Part shown: positions 49,101 to 61,677 of the stretch, piece after piece
Layout: each line of letters begins with the position of its first letter
Numbering within the stretch: position 1 is the stretch's first letter
From: Pampus argenteus
Lineage: Eukaryota > Chordata > Actinopteri > Scombriformes > Stromateidae
Length of the DNA: 64,000 bases
Assembly: GCA_036937835.1 (NCBI GenBank)
Contig: CM072863.1
Coordinates: 3,223,501-3,287,500, forward strand
Direction of reading: 5' to 3'
Translations under genes and position numbers: made by a program
The notes under the pieces: generated by a model
What the model saw: the letters and a program-made list of their open reading frames with translations, nothing else
Told to the model about the DNA's origin: nothing
The model's database searches: none

Positions 49101-51030
49101 GGGTCTGGAGGCAGCTGGGCCTCCACAGGGAAGGGGCTCCCAGGGACGGGGTGCCCGTCATAGGTCACGTTGACAGCGTACACGCCCTCCTCTGTGGGGG
49201 TGTAACGGACCAGACTGACATCTGCTTTACTGGACTGAGGCTGAACTTTACAAGGTACCGCCTGCTGACTGGGACTCAGCTAGTAACACACAAGCACACA
49301 CACAGCGAATGAAGAAAGAACAGTCCGTCTTTTAAAGTATGCTAATATTATATACATAGATAAGACATTACAAAACATGGATTGTATCTTGTAATAAAAG
49401 TACATATTTGAGGTTCTTGAAATAAAGCTTTAAGTAGGTCGCAATTCTGACAAAGTTTTTAAAGTTTAAGAGAAACTATGTGAAAAACTGAAGAAATAAA
49501 TAAATAAACACTCACCACCGACACCTCCAGGTGACCTTGACCTCCTGCTCCTTTGGTGTTCACAGTAAACTCCTGTTCCTGATCGACCTCCACTCCTGGA
49601 AGACATTTATCAGTTTTAGAATTACAAAAGTCGAAACGAGTCCTTTAAAAGCTCTTTTGGAGGTCTCGATCAATACTCGCGACTCATTTCCAGATTTCTT
49701 ACTTCCATCCAGATTGTCCACACTGATCTTGTCGAGGTCCAGCGGAGCAGCGACGCCGACCGTGAAGGGGCTCTTGGCGATAGGATCTCCTCCAAACTTC
49801 ACCACTATGGTCATCTCCCCCTGCAGACACATGCAACATGCAGATCTGACACTTTAACAGTTGCTCCCTTTTAAAAGCACTTGGTAAGAATACAAGAGGT
49901 GATCTATTATTGACCTTTGTCATAACCTAAGATGGGTTGTGCCGCTTTGCTTTCTTTACTATTTTGATATTGGCCTATGCTGCCCTTGAAATGAACTGTA
50001 AATAGCATTCACGGTCTTTGTTTCGTCTTAGATTACAAATACCTGTTGTACAGGTGTGTATTTGACAGTCTGGGAGTAGTTGTAGTTGTCGATGATGTCA
50101 AAGTCTTTGACAGAAGAGGAGAAGGAAACATCCAATGGAGCTTTACCGGCTCCTTTAGTCAACACTGTGAAATGAGTCGGCTTATAGCTCTCTACACCTG
50201 GAGGGGGAGGTAGAACAAAAGGGAAACGCTCAGGCAAGAACACACATATTATATATATATATGTAGTATAGTTTGTGCATGTGTGTGTCTTACCATTTCG
50301 AGCCAGTCCAGGACCCTCCGCTTTGACCTTTGATGCATCATGAGAAGGTTCTACTTTGACGTTGAAGGGGCTCTGTGGAACTTCCTGCGTGTAAACAAAC
50401 GCATAAATTCAACAGAATTAACCTTTAACTATCGCAACACATTCAAATCGGTGTTGTTGTTTATTTTACCCAAAGGTGTGTGTGTGTACCTTGTCAGTGA
50501 AAAGGACTTTAACGGTGAGTCTTCCAGCAGCAGGTGGCACGTATTTGACAGTAAACGTATCGTTGGCGTTGGGGATGATGTCAAAGTCCACGTCGGCCTC
50601 TCTGTCACTGACCATGTTGGCGTCACACTTGATGCCGACGCTCACGTCACCTGATGCGACAATGAACACACACACACGCAGCAGAGTTGGAGCAAAATGC
50701 AAGATGGAGAACACGCATATTTATTCTTTCACCTGCTACAATAACGAGCTCTGTGAGAAACTAGACCCACGTTGGTTTCAACTGGTTTCTTTTAAGTGTC
50801 ACTGACCGCCAGCAGGGGGGCGCTAGACTGTCTTTATTTCAATCAATCATATCAGCAACACTTTGACACTGAGATGCTGCGCTGTTAAAGCCTCGTTGTT
50901 TAAGCCACTTATGTAAAACATGCAGCACCGTGTGTTCCTCGCTGCGGAGGAATTCAGAGCATGAGAGGAATTAGACATGAAACCGAATCAGACGACAGAA
51001 CCAGGTCAGATTCTTTCTGGGCAGAAACCA

Positions 51031-51064
<34 letters not shown>

Positions 51065-54000
51065 TTTTTTACTTCACACAGGAGGAGCAATGAGCACAGT
51101 TACTGTGCAGACAGGTGTGTTCATAAATCATCATTATGGCACATGTGGCAGCGAAACCCAATCCAGCATGGCAAAGAAAAGCTTCAGGTGGTGAAAGACC
51201 ATTCATCTTTTCAATATCAGACATTAACTGCTGTAGCTTGATGCTTTGTTGAGGAACAATGGATTCGAATAAAGACCCAGAGTCACCGCAAAAACATTAA
51301 AGTGTTCATAGAAACTTCTCAAACGACAAAATGTTTCCACCACGGTTCCACAAATTCACATTTCTGCCAATAAAATTGCTTAATATGCAACTCCAATGCT
51401 TCAGAGAGCAGCAGACTTTAATGAATTAAAAAATAAATAAATAAAATAAATTAGTTAATGCATACATAAAGCAAAAGCAGTTTAATTTCTAAATGTTTAA
51501 ATTATAGTGAATTAATAACTGAGGACATTTTAGAAACTTTTGGAAAATGTGTAAAAATCAAAGAAAAATAATTAAATTTGTGAATTAAAAAATAAAGTAA
51601 AATAATAAAAAGTCATCCTGCCATAACTTTTACCACCAGCTGAGGGATGCTGGGTAGGTAGCATGTAAGCCAGTGAAAAAAAAAAGGCACTTCTTGAGCA
51701 GGTATGGACAATAAAAAGACTGCTAGTGTGCAACTACAGTTGCATGAATTCTGGATGAATGCCATATTTATTATCTGGGCATTAACACAGCTGAAAACGC
51801 GTCCGGTGTGGACAGACGGGAGGAAATAGGAGGACAGCGGAGCAACGATCTGACAGAGCTGCAGAGGGCTGGGAGTGTCAGCAGTTGAGGGACAGACGCT
51901 TTGGATGATTTTTTCTTCTTCTTTTTTTTTTTTGAATTATGTGAAGGGTGTAAGTTGAAAAGTGACAAGTTAAGTTTATTGTATATTTGTACTTGGTTTG
52001 TGTGAATACATGAGACAGTGTAATCTTGAGTGTGTCTCTGCTCAGGAAGGTCAAAGTGATGAATTTCCTGTCAGGATGTTTCTGCCTTGAGATCATCGCC
52101 GAGACATACCAGAGAAAAAAAAACTGTGTGTGTGTGTATGTATGTAGAAAATATATAAGTGAATGTTTGTCTGTACACGGCAGAGAGGCGGAGAAGCTAA
52201 CAGTGGTGTGTAGACGTCTTTAAGTGTGTGTTGCTCTGACACACATGGAAACTGCTGTCACACCAAATAAAACTGTCTGTGGGGATTTACCGTCTTAATT
52301 ATTGCTCTGTGTGGGTGTGTGTGTGGTTTACCGTCTCCAGCTCCTGAACAGTCCACGGTGAAGTGTGTGGGCTCGTTGGCCTTCAGTCCGGTCCTCTCCA
52401 CTCCAGGTCCGAACACCTTCACCATGTTTGGGTGGCTGCCTTTACCCACATTCACCTAAAAGCAGGAAATGACATCACTTAGTTTTTAGAGGACATTTTC
52501 TCATCAGATCTTACTATGTTTAAAAACAGCACAGCAGTTAATCTATGTTCCTCCTATAATTACAAAGAATGAATACTTAATACGGAGTGCAACAAGGCTC
52601 CGTACTGGATCCACTACTATTCAGTCTTTATACGTCTTTTTAAGGATATACATATTATACATACATATTTTTTTTTTTTTTGGTTTAATCTCACTAAACT
52701 GTATTGATAAAGATGAAAGAGGGCACTGAAGTTTAGGTAACATTGGTAAAAAATGGAAAACCGCTGAACAATTATTGCACCTTAATCCGCATATCAGCTG
52801 CCATATAAAGTGTTTTTTTTCTTCTGAATTGATTCATGGGGGACACAGATATACAGTATTAATAATTATAGATATTGTATCTTCAGGATCCCCTACAATG
52901 GTACCATAGGTGTGATACTCATAGTACCAACTGTGTTTTTTGAAAAATGTTAACGTACAATTAAACAGCTTTTCTAAGTGTAAAATTACGATAATGTGTA
53001 CACCATAACGTTCAGTCTTCACTTTATTTGATAGTTATTTTTCTTTTATTTGGTCAGCAGCAGGTTAGTATATATATAAAAAACAAAGTTTGTGAGGTCC
53101 AGAGAAACATTAAAATCACCATATTTATTTATTTATTTATTTATTTCAAAGTGACAAAGACTAATTCTGAATAAAAGACAAAGTTCATCAAAATTATTTA
53201 TTTATGGATCATAAAATCCTTATTTCAGATTGGTGAAACTTTAAATAAGTGAAATTCATCAAATTATTAAAAATACTACCGGTACTAATAATTTTAATAA
53301 AACTAAATAAAGACATCATTAAGGTTGTAAAAGTCAGCAAACGCTAAAGCAAATGAACCAAACAACACAGTAAAACATTTAAATTGAAACATCAGAATTT
53401 ATTTTTAAACCAATTAAGTTCAACTGAGGCTGATTTAAATGAAGGTAAATTAATTTGGATTTTAGTACAGCTGATGATTAATGTGGGTTTCAGTCAACAT
53501 GCTGGTTACAGATTTTGATTCAGTTTCAGTTTCATGGCAAAAAAAATGCAATCATTAGGAAAATAATTTACTAAATTAGCCTTCGTAAAAATTTATTTCT
53601 AACCCTAATCCAGTCTCATCAATTTAAGTTTGTTAATCAGCTGTCTTCCAGGTTTGTTGTTAAAGTTAAAAACAACAACAACAAGCACTGAAGAGTTTCA
53701 AACTTATAGGAGATATAATGACTATGTGGAGTCACTGCACAAACTATACTGAACATGTTAGTGCAAGGCGCATATTGTTTTTGGAGACGTATGTACTTAT
53801 AGATACCATTGATTCCTGTTAAACAGGCTGCAGGTAATGCATCTTCTGAGGAGCAGTTTATACTCAGGGGGGGGGTCACCAAAGTCACCAAATCTGAACT
53901 CAATACAAAACCTCTGGACAGATTAAGAAGTTAATTCCACTGCAATTAAATGATTTTGCTCTGAAATTTCCCTTTATGTGCTGGTATAACTGAGCCCGTT

Positions 54001-57000
54001 TGTGCCTCAGAGAATGACTTGGGTGTTTTTTTTTTTATAAATCTGATACCTTTACTTTCTATCACACAAAGCATCTACGTTAAAGTAAAACATTTGTTAG
54101 ATAAAGTAACAAAGCTGAATAAACAGCTAAAAACAGCAGGTATGTGTCGTTTTCCATCACAGCAGTAAATAAAATCAGGTTTCTACTGTGAAAAGTGCCA
54201 CTGCTGTATGTTCCCAGCCTGGCTGAAAGCTGGGTGTGACTATTTATTCTGTTACGCAGCTACTGTATCAACATTAACGTTGCAGAAAGGTGCAGCCGGT
54301 GCCAGACAGCCTGCAGGCTGCTGCAGCTCACGACAAGTCTGCTGAATCAACACTGAAGTCGGTGCTAAACCTGGAGTAATACATTAAGACAAACGCAAAC
54401 TTCCGAGGACCAGTCGAAATGATCTGTAGACTAGTACAAATACAGCAGTCAGAACAAGCACTATAAAAGGGATAGTTCGGATTTTCTGAAGTGGCGTTGC
54501 ATGAGGTACCTATTACCTACACTGAGGTATTACACCGCAGCAGCACTCAGGCCTTTATTTAAGTGGAAAAAATCTGTTTTGTTGTTGGCCACAGTAGCTG
54601 ACGTTCGTCTACTGGCGTTGACAGAATGAGCAACACCAACCCCGGAGGCCTGTCGACGTCTTAAGATTCAAAGATTCAACTCCAAACTCATCAATTATCA
54701 ATTACTTATGAGACTTTTTCAACCTCCGGGTGAAAAAAAAAAAAAAGGGGGAGGAAGACAGCTGATCAACAAATTCATGTAATAACTGTTAAAATTGACC
54801 AAACTGATTTAAAAAAACAACCAAAAAAAAAAACAGAAATTAATTTATCTTTACAAAAAAATATTGATCACGTGCTGTAAAGACGACAACAGAGCTTCAC
54901 TTATCTGAACCTCTCATGCTTCCCGACTGAAGTTTACACATAAAATCTGTTATTTGACCAAAACATTTGTACAAATGTGTTTATAATCTGATTTGTTTTA
55001 TGTTTACCATTTAAATTACTTCAATCGGAAAAGTTCAGATTAGTGAAGTTTTAGTGTAAAAAAAAAGTGTTAATAAAATACAAAAAGGTAGTTACAGTGC
55101 ATGATTAGAGGTTACAGTGCAGGACAAGTTAGTGCATATGCTGGTTAAATAATCATTAGTAAAACAAATCAACAAACATACATTTATATATTAAAATTTT
55201 AAAATATTCTTTTATAAAACGTATGATTAGTAAAAGACAAACCAAAGGTAATACAGGTGCATAGGCAGGTTACAGTGTGGTTAATGATTACAGTGAGTAA
55301 ACTACGACATGTAAAATGTAAAAAAAATAATCAAAATACAATAAAAAAGGTTTTGTTAAACATCGTAACTGCTTTTTTGATCGTATACGTAGGTAGTAGT
55401 GAGAGGCAGACATGTTTTTTCAGTAAAGCTAAAGTAAAGTAAAGTTTCTCAACTAGCTACTGTTGCTAGTTATTAGCTTTATTTATTAGCTGCCTGGTTT
55501 TGGCGAACAAGTTGGTTTAATTAGTAAGCGAGGTAACAGTTTATTATTAAATGTAATATTTCTTATAACATTTTGGGAAATAAGTTGTCTGCTTTCTTTC
55601 TAAAATGAGAAGATTTTAATCTCAGAGCTGGAGCCAAGACGTAACTAGCCTAGCTTAGCATAAAACCTAGCATGAAGCTAAACTCACTTATTAACAACTT
55701 GAATCTTGTTTTCTTTATGTACACAAACAGTTTTGTGCTGACTAACAACAGTTTATAAAAACATAACTTTATAACGTTATTTTTTTTAATAACTTTTTAC
55801 TTGCATAACTTTCCTTAAAACCACACAAATGAGAGGAAGTCGAGCTTTAGAGGCGTTTGGAGGTGAATTTTCCTTCCTGATTCCAGCTTTCAGGACTTAA
55901 CATTTCCCAACATGTTAACTTTCATTTTAATTTAACTGAGTGAACTTTTACTAAACTAAAACGGTGCAGAGATTAAACATGAGACCATGATGGAGACACA
56001 GACGTCATGTTATTGTGTTTAAACTTTCATCTTTTCAGACTTCTGAACATTTTGAATTTCTACCATGTTATGATTTTCCCATCAATTACAAATATATAAT
56101 TGAAAAAAATAAATAATTACTAAAAATCACTTTTTTTTTAATCTTTTCTTTTCAAGACTTTTTTTGTGTTTTAAATTATTTTTTTTTTCTTAAACACAGA
56201 TTTTAAATATTCCATTTTTGTGCAGTTTTTTTTGTTTCAGTTTACTTCTGTAAAGTTGAACCTCTCCTCGATAAACGTAGTGATGATAATCAGAGGCTTC
56301 TTAGTCTTACGGCTCGCCTCTTCACATTCTGACTGCGTCGTCTTAATTCTTTTCTCTGGAACTAAAAGTTCTGATTTAACGACCGCGGCGTTTTCTGCCT
56401 CGACCAGATCCTCAGATTTGGGAGCGTTATCGCCTCCTGTTGTAACGGGGTGCTGTGATTGGCTGCTTACCCTGAAGGGGCTGTTGGCGATGCCGACTCC
56501 TCCCCAGGTGATGGCCACAGTGTGTTTGAGAGGAGAGGTGGGCGTGTAGGAGCAGGAGTACAGACCGTCACCTTTACTCCTTACCTTCACCTCCACAGGA
56601 AGTCCTTCTACGTCCTGACAGGAAGACAAGACAGTTAAAAATGAACTCAGACCCTGTTTCTGATCCTATTTATAGTCAGTATAGCCATTTAATGTATTCA
56701 CATTCTCCAACCATCTCTCTATATCGGTGGTTCTCAATGTTTTTTATAAAATACTGTAAATAAATGACTCCCCAAGGACCCTTTAAGGTTCCTGGACCCC
56801 TATATAGAGAACCCTTTCTCTATATAGGGGTCTGCAGGGTGTGACCTTGTAAACATTGTGACATATGGGCCATCGAGCTGAAACTAATTTGCAGCCCCAC
56901 ATGTGCGAGGGATCCACGGGGGGAAAGAATGCAGGATGAAGCTAATTATTTAATCGTGTAAGCGTCGCTGTTTTTGATTTCGATGTCGAGATGATTTTGC

Positions 57001-58537
57001 GACTTCGTACATGAAAGAAAAACAAACAGTCATCGCGTTGTTCCTTCTATTTTCTGTTTAATGCTGCGTGACTGATGTTCGAGCTGGATGAAAAGCAGAC
57101 ACGCCGCGTCGAGTGAGAGTCTCAATCTGCAGAACATCTGTCTGTGTTGACCGTTTGATGGTTATTATTTTCTGCTTTAGAGAGTGATCCACAATAAATC
57201 AATCAGCAAATGAACTGTTCTTCTTCATCTCAGTCGGAGACAATTCATCCGTTATGTGTCCGTCACTTGTCAGTCGGATAGAGAATAATCTGTCATGAAA
57301 ATGTGCATGTGTCCGTATTGATTATGTATGAGTGGATTTCAGTATCTCACCTGTGCCATGATCTTCAGAGGCCCTTTCCCAGCATCCTTAGCGTTGACCG
57401 TGAACTCGGCGGGTTGGCCGACCAGACAGCCGGTCTTCTCGAGCCCCGGCCCAAAAGCCTGGACCTGCAAACGCAAAAACCAAATCTCAGAAACCGGACT
57501 TGTGTCTAGATAAACGTGGACACGGCTCTTTGCATCTCGCTGACCTTGTCTGCGTTGCTGTCGTGGTTGTCGGGGACGATCCAGGCCATGAAGGGGCTGT
57601 GTTCGATGTCCTCGTCGTCGCAGGTCACGTGTATGGCGTATTCGCCGGGCTCCGTCGGCCAGTAACGGACATCACATGACCCGTCGTTCTGGTCCTCGCA
57701 CTCGATCTTAGCCTGAGAAGGTCCCTCAATGGCAAAACCTGAAAAAAGGCGCATCAGGTCAGAAAGTGTGAAGTAGTGTTGAGATGTGAGTGAAAGTTGA
57801 ACGGGGATGTCTCCATCAGAGTCGGTGAATCATCCACTGATTCAGAAGACAGAATAATATTATTAAAGTGAGATCAGAGACTCACCCAGCACTCCGACAT
57901 TGGCGCCGACTGACTCCACTACAAAGGTGGCAGGTTTACCCACAATGCCTCCCTCCAGGCCGGGACCCCAGGCCCTGATCTGCTGCGGCCCGGCCTCCGG
58001 ACGCACCGACACCTCGAATGGACTGAAAGGAAGCAGAATCTGTAAAAATTGCCCAAAGTTTTGAAGATGGCTTCCTCACTGTGGGAACCTTCTGACCTTG
58101 TGGCTTTTTTTCTGCTCTGGATTATGACGGAAACATGTGCAGGCACAGCCGACACCCTTTGTTCACACCACATGTTTCAGGGTTTTTTTTTTTTCATCAT
58201 TTGATTAAGTATTTTGAGGTATTTCAACTTCTGATTCGCGTTCTGTTCGTCCTCCGCAGCATATTAAAAAATTACCTCACCAGGCAAAAAAAAAAGAAGA
58301 AGAAAAAACAACAACCCCTCCGTTGGCTTCTTTCCCCATCTGGCTGTCTGCACAGGAACTTTGGGCACTCCCTGCACCACTAATATCCACGAAACAAAAC
58401 ACACAGTCGGCTTTAATCCGAGAGGTGACGAACAACTTAAAGCTTTGGTTTCCCTGCAGATCCAACCATTTAGATCAGATGAGGTAATGTGCTGAGGTAA
58501 TGCCTTAAAAAACACACACACACAAAAACACACACTG

Positions 58538-58577
<40 letters not shown>

Positions 58578-58710
58578 GCTTACCTCTTTGGGATGTGCTG
58601 ACCCCCCCAGGTGATGGACACGGTGTATTTGCCAGGAGTGTCAGGGTAATACTCATAGGAGTATACACCGTGCTGACTGGATATCTGCTTTACAGGCTCC
58701 TCAATGCCCT

Positions 58711-58755
<45 letters not shown>

Positions 58756-61634
58756 GACACACACACAGATCAAACAATCAGCATTTAAAATAACTTTCTG
58801 ACGTGATGGGGATCACGTAACAAGCGCAGGTAAACGAGTTGAAACTTGCTACGGTATCAAGCTCCTCGGTGTGAATCCTACTCACTGGGTCCTTTGATGA
58901 GCACCTTCAGGTCGCCGCTGCCGGCGTTACTGGTGTCCACCTTGAAGTCGCCGACCTGTTTCACCCTCATCCCCGACGGCTGGAGGCCGCGACCCGTTGC
59001 CCTGCACGCCCCCGGCAGGCAGGCTGGACAGACGAAAGATAAAACACGTGTTGAAGTGTGATGGATGCTTTATGTTAGAGGCGCCATGTTGTGTGTTTAG
59101 ATGTATTTGAACTCACCAGGTCCCACGTCGACCGTGAAGGGGCTCTTGGGGACGCCGACCCCTCCGAAGGTGACGGTGACAGTGTGCGGGCCGGCCTGGG
59201 CGGGCCGGTAGGTGCAGCGGTAAACGCTGTCGCCCTTATCCTCCATCATCACCTCCACGCTGTTGTCACGGCCCTGTGGGTCTCTGATCATGGCCGTCAC
59301 GTCTCCTGTACCGGCTCCTGCAGAGATGAAGACGAAGCTTTAGTCAACCAGGTGGCGGAGCTTCACCTTCAGCCAGTAACATTATTGATGCAATGCTAAT
59401 AAATTGAGAGGTTTTACTGCAACTTTTAATTTGTAAGAGAAATATTGCATCATTTCCTCTTTCAAAAAGTTATCTCGTCTCACTTTAAATGTTGATTTCA
59501 GCCAAATACTTTAACTACTAGATGTTCGTCCATCATTGGTTATCGCTGACCTCTAAGACGCCTCTAGCCGTGTGTGTTTAAATATCGTGCACTAGTTTGT
59601 GCACGGTGGGTGTGATTTTCACTCCATTTGGTACGTTAAATGTCACAAAAATCACAAATAATACAGACTGCTGGATTTTTTCCGTCATAGTCAAACATTC
59701 GTCACGTAGACGCTGTGAAAGGATGAGAGTTCATCACAGCGTGTCTGCCGCCCGCTGACAGAGATTCAACATGATCCCCATCGTCTCACACGAGGCCTCT
59801 GCCTTCACCACTACATCAAAAAAAAACAAAAAAACACACCCGCACAACCAAATGGAGCGCAGCCATGAAAAACAAGCAGCGCGGGCGTGTGCTGCCTGTA
59901 TGCGTTTGCCCTTTACACCAACACAGTATTAACAGCAGTATCACTTATGACCCATATTAAAACCATGACATCACTTCTTCTCTCAGGGTTGAGCGATGAG
60001 ACAACCTTAGTGTGACGGTACAGGATAACTTTTTAAAACATATCCGTCTCTCTGACCTGCGGTGTAGATGTCAAAGTAGGTGGGTTTGTTGGCAATGTTG
60101 CCCACAGGTTCGATTCCCGGGCCTTTGACCGTGACCTTGGAGGCGTCTCCCAGCGCCTTGTCAACGTTGACCTCAAACGGACTCTTGGGGATCTGCTGGC
60201 CTGCAAACAACACCGTCACCTAGGAAACGAACACAACAGACGCAGCTGAGTCATGTTTTGGAAACAACTTTCTGATTTATCTCCAGAAATGCTTCTTTTC
60301 TCTTTCAAGATAAAAAAAAATAAAAAATAAAATCTTAAAAATAAAGCAATACAACAACAATATGAAGGTTTTGATTGAAATCTGAATCATAAATTTCAAT
60401 GGATTTTCTGAACGTGTTTGCAGGAATATAACAGTCTTACTTTGTGAGGCCCCATGACTTGAGGAACGTAGGTGACGCTGAACGTCTTCTTGCCCTCGTT
60501 CGGCTCCGCCTTCAGCTGATCAACAGAAAACCAGGATTCATTCATTCATTCATTTTTAAATATATAAAATTGCATCAAAAACACCTGCGAGAGCATAAAA
60601 AAGGAAGATGGAGACGTAGCAGCAGGAGGACGAGGAGAAGGAGGAGGTGGTGGTGTTTACCTCCTCTCTGGTGCCGTCAGGTTGGTCCAGGTAGACGGTC
60701 ACCTGACCCTGACCTGCGCTGAATGTGTCCACTGTGAACACGGCAGGACGCAGCACCCTGTTTCCCGTCGGTTCGATACCTGCAGAGGAAGAAAATAAAA
60801 AAAAAAAAAGAGCATAAAACACGGCGCTCATAACCATGAAAGAGTCTTTATGAATGTTGGCATTAAGAGTCATTTGGTAAATTGTTTAATTTTTAATGCA
60901 AAGTTGATCAATATTTAATGTAACGTCGAGCTGAGGACATGTGTACATATTTGTTATAAAACATTCGTTTTACTTGACTCGTCTATCGCGTTTGTTACGG
61001 TGCCAAAACGTTCACGGAGACGTCGACTGCGGCTTATGTTATAAACATCAAAGGACGTCAATATGAAGGTTCATCTTTATGACGAGTTGTAGCACAAATA
61101 TTAAAAACACGCGATCATAATGTTCTCATGACAGCCGACGTCAAACTAAACATGTAACGTCGAGCTATATCATTAGGCTTGTTGTGGCAGGTTTGGTTAT
61201 TAACGTCAAGTTGTTGTAACAAAGACGCTGACAGGTCATGTTGTTGTCGTTATTGACGGTTGCCATAACAACAAAGACATTTTAAACAGTGTGAGCTTTG
61301 TGTTTAAACAAAATTACATCGCCTCCTTCTGGCAATGAGAATAATTACACCAATAAAAAAACGGAAAATGGAAAACGGATAAATTCTAGTTTTAAGTCAA
61401 GTTGTTGGCGGAAGAATGATTATTTGTAATCAATAAACGCCTGTTAGTTGTAAACCGCAGCGTCTTGTTAATAAAACTCCTTCATGTACAACACTTTAAA
61501 TAAAATGGTACCAAAAAAAAGTTTCAGCTTGATGTGTATCTGACGCAGTGCTGCCGCTGGTCTGGACGCAGCCCATTTCCAGGTATTTCCTCCCCTTACA
61601 GTCCAAGATGGAGGACGACTGTCGACCTTGCCAG

Positions 61635-61677
<43 letters not shown>

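Larger units (their letters stand above)
52456..56470. other. Largest flnb intron, repeat-rich
   Basis: A 4-kb intron. Very AT-rich with several fish-type repeats (54474-54660, 55555-55690). No exon-like frame with borders was found on either strand. Confidence 0.55.
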
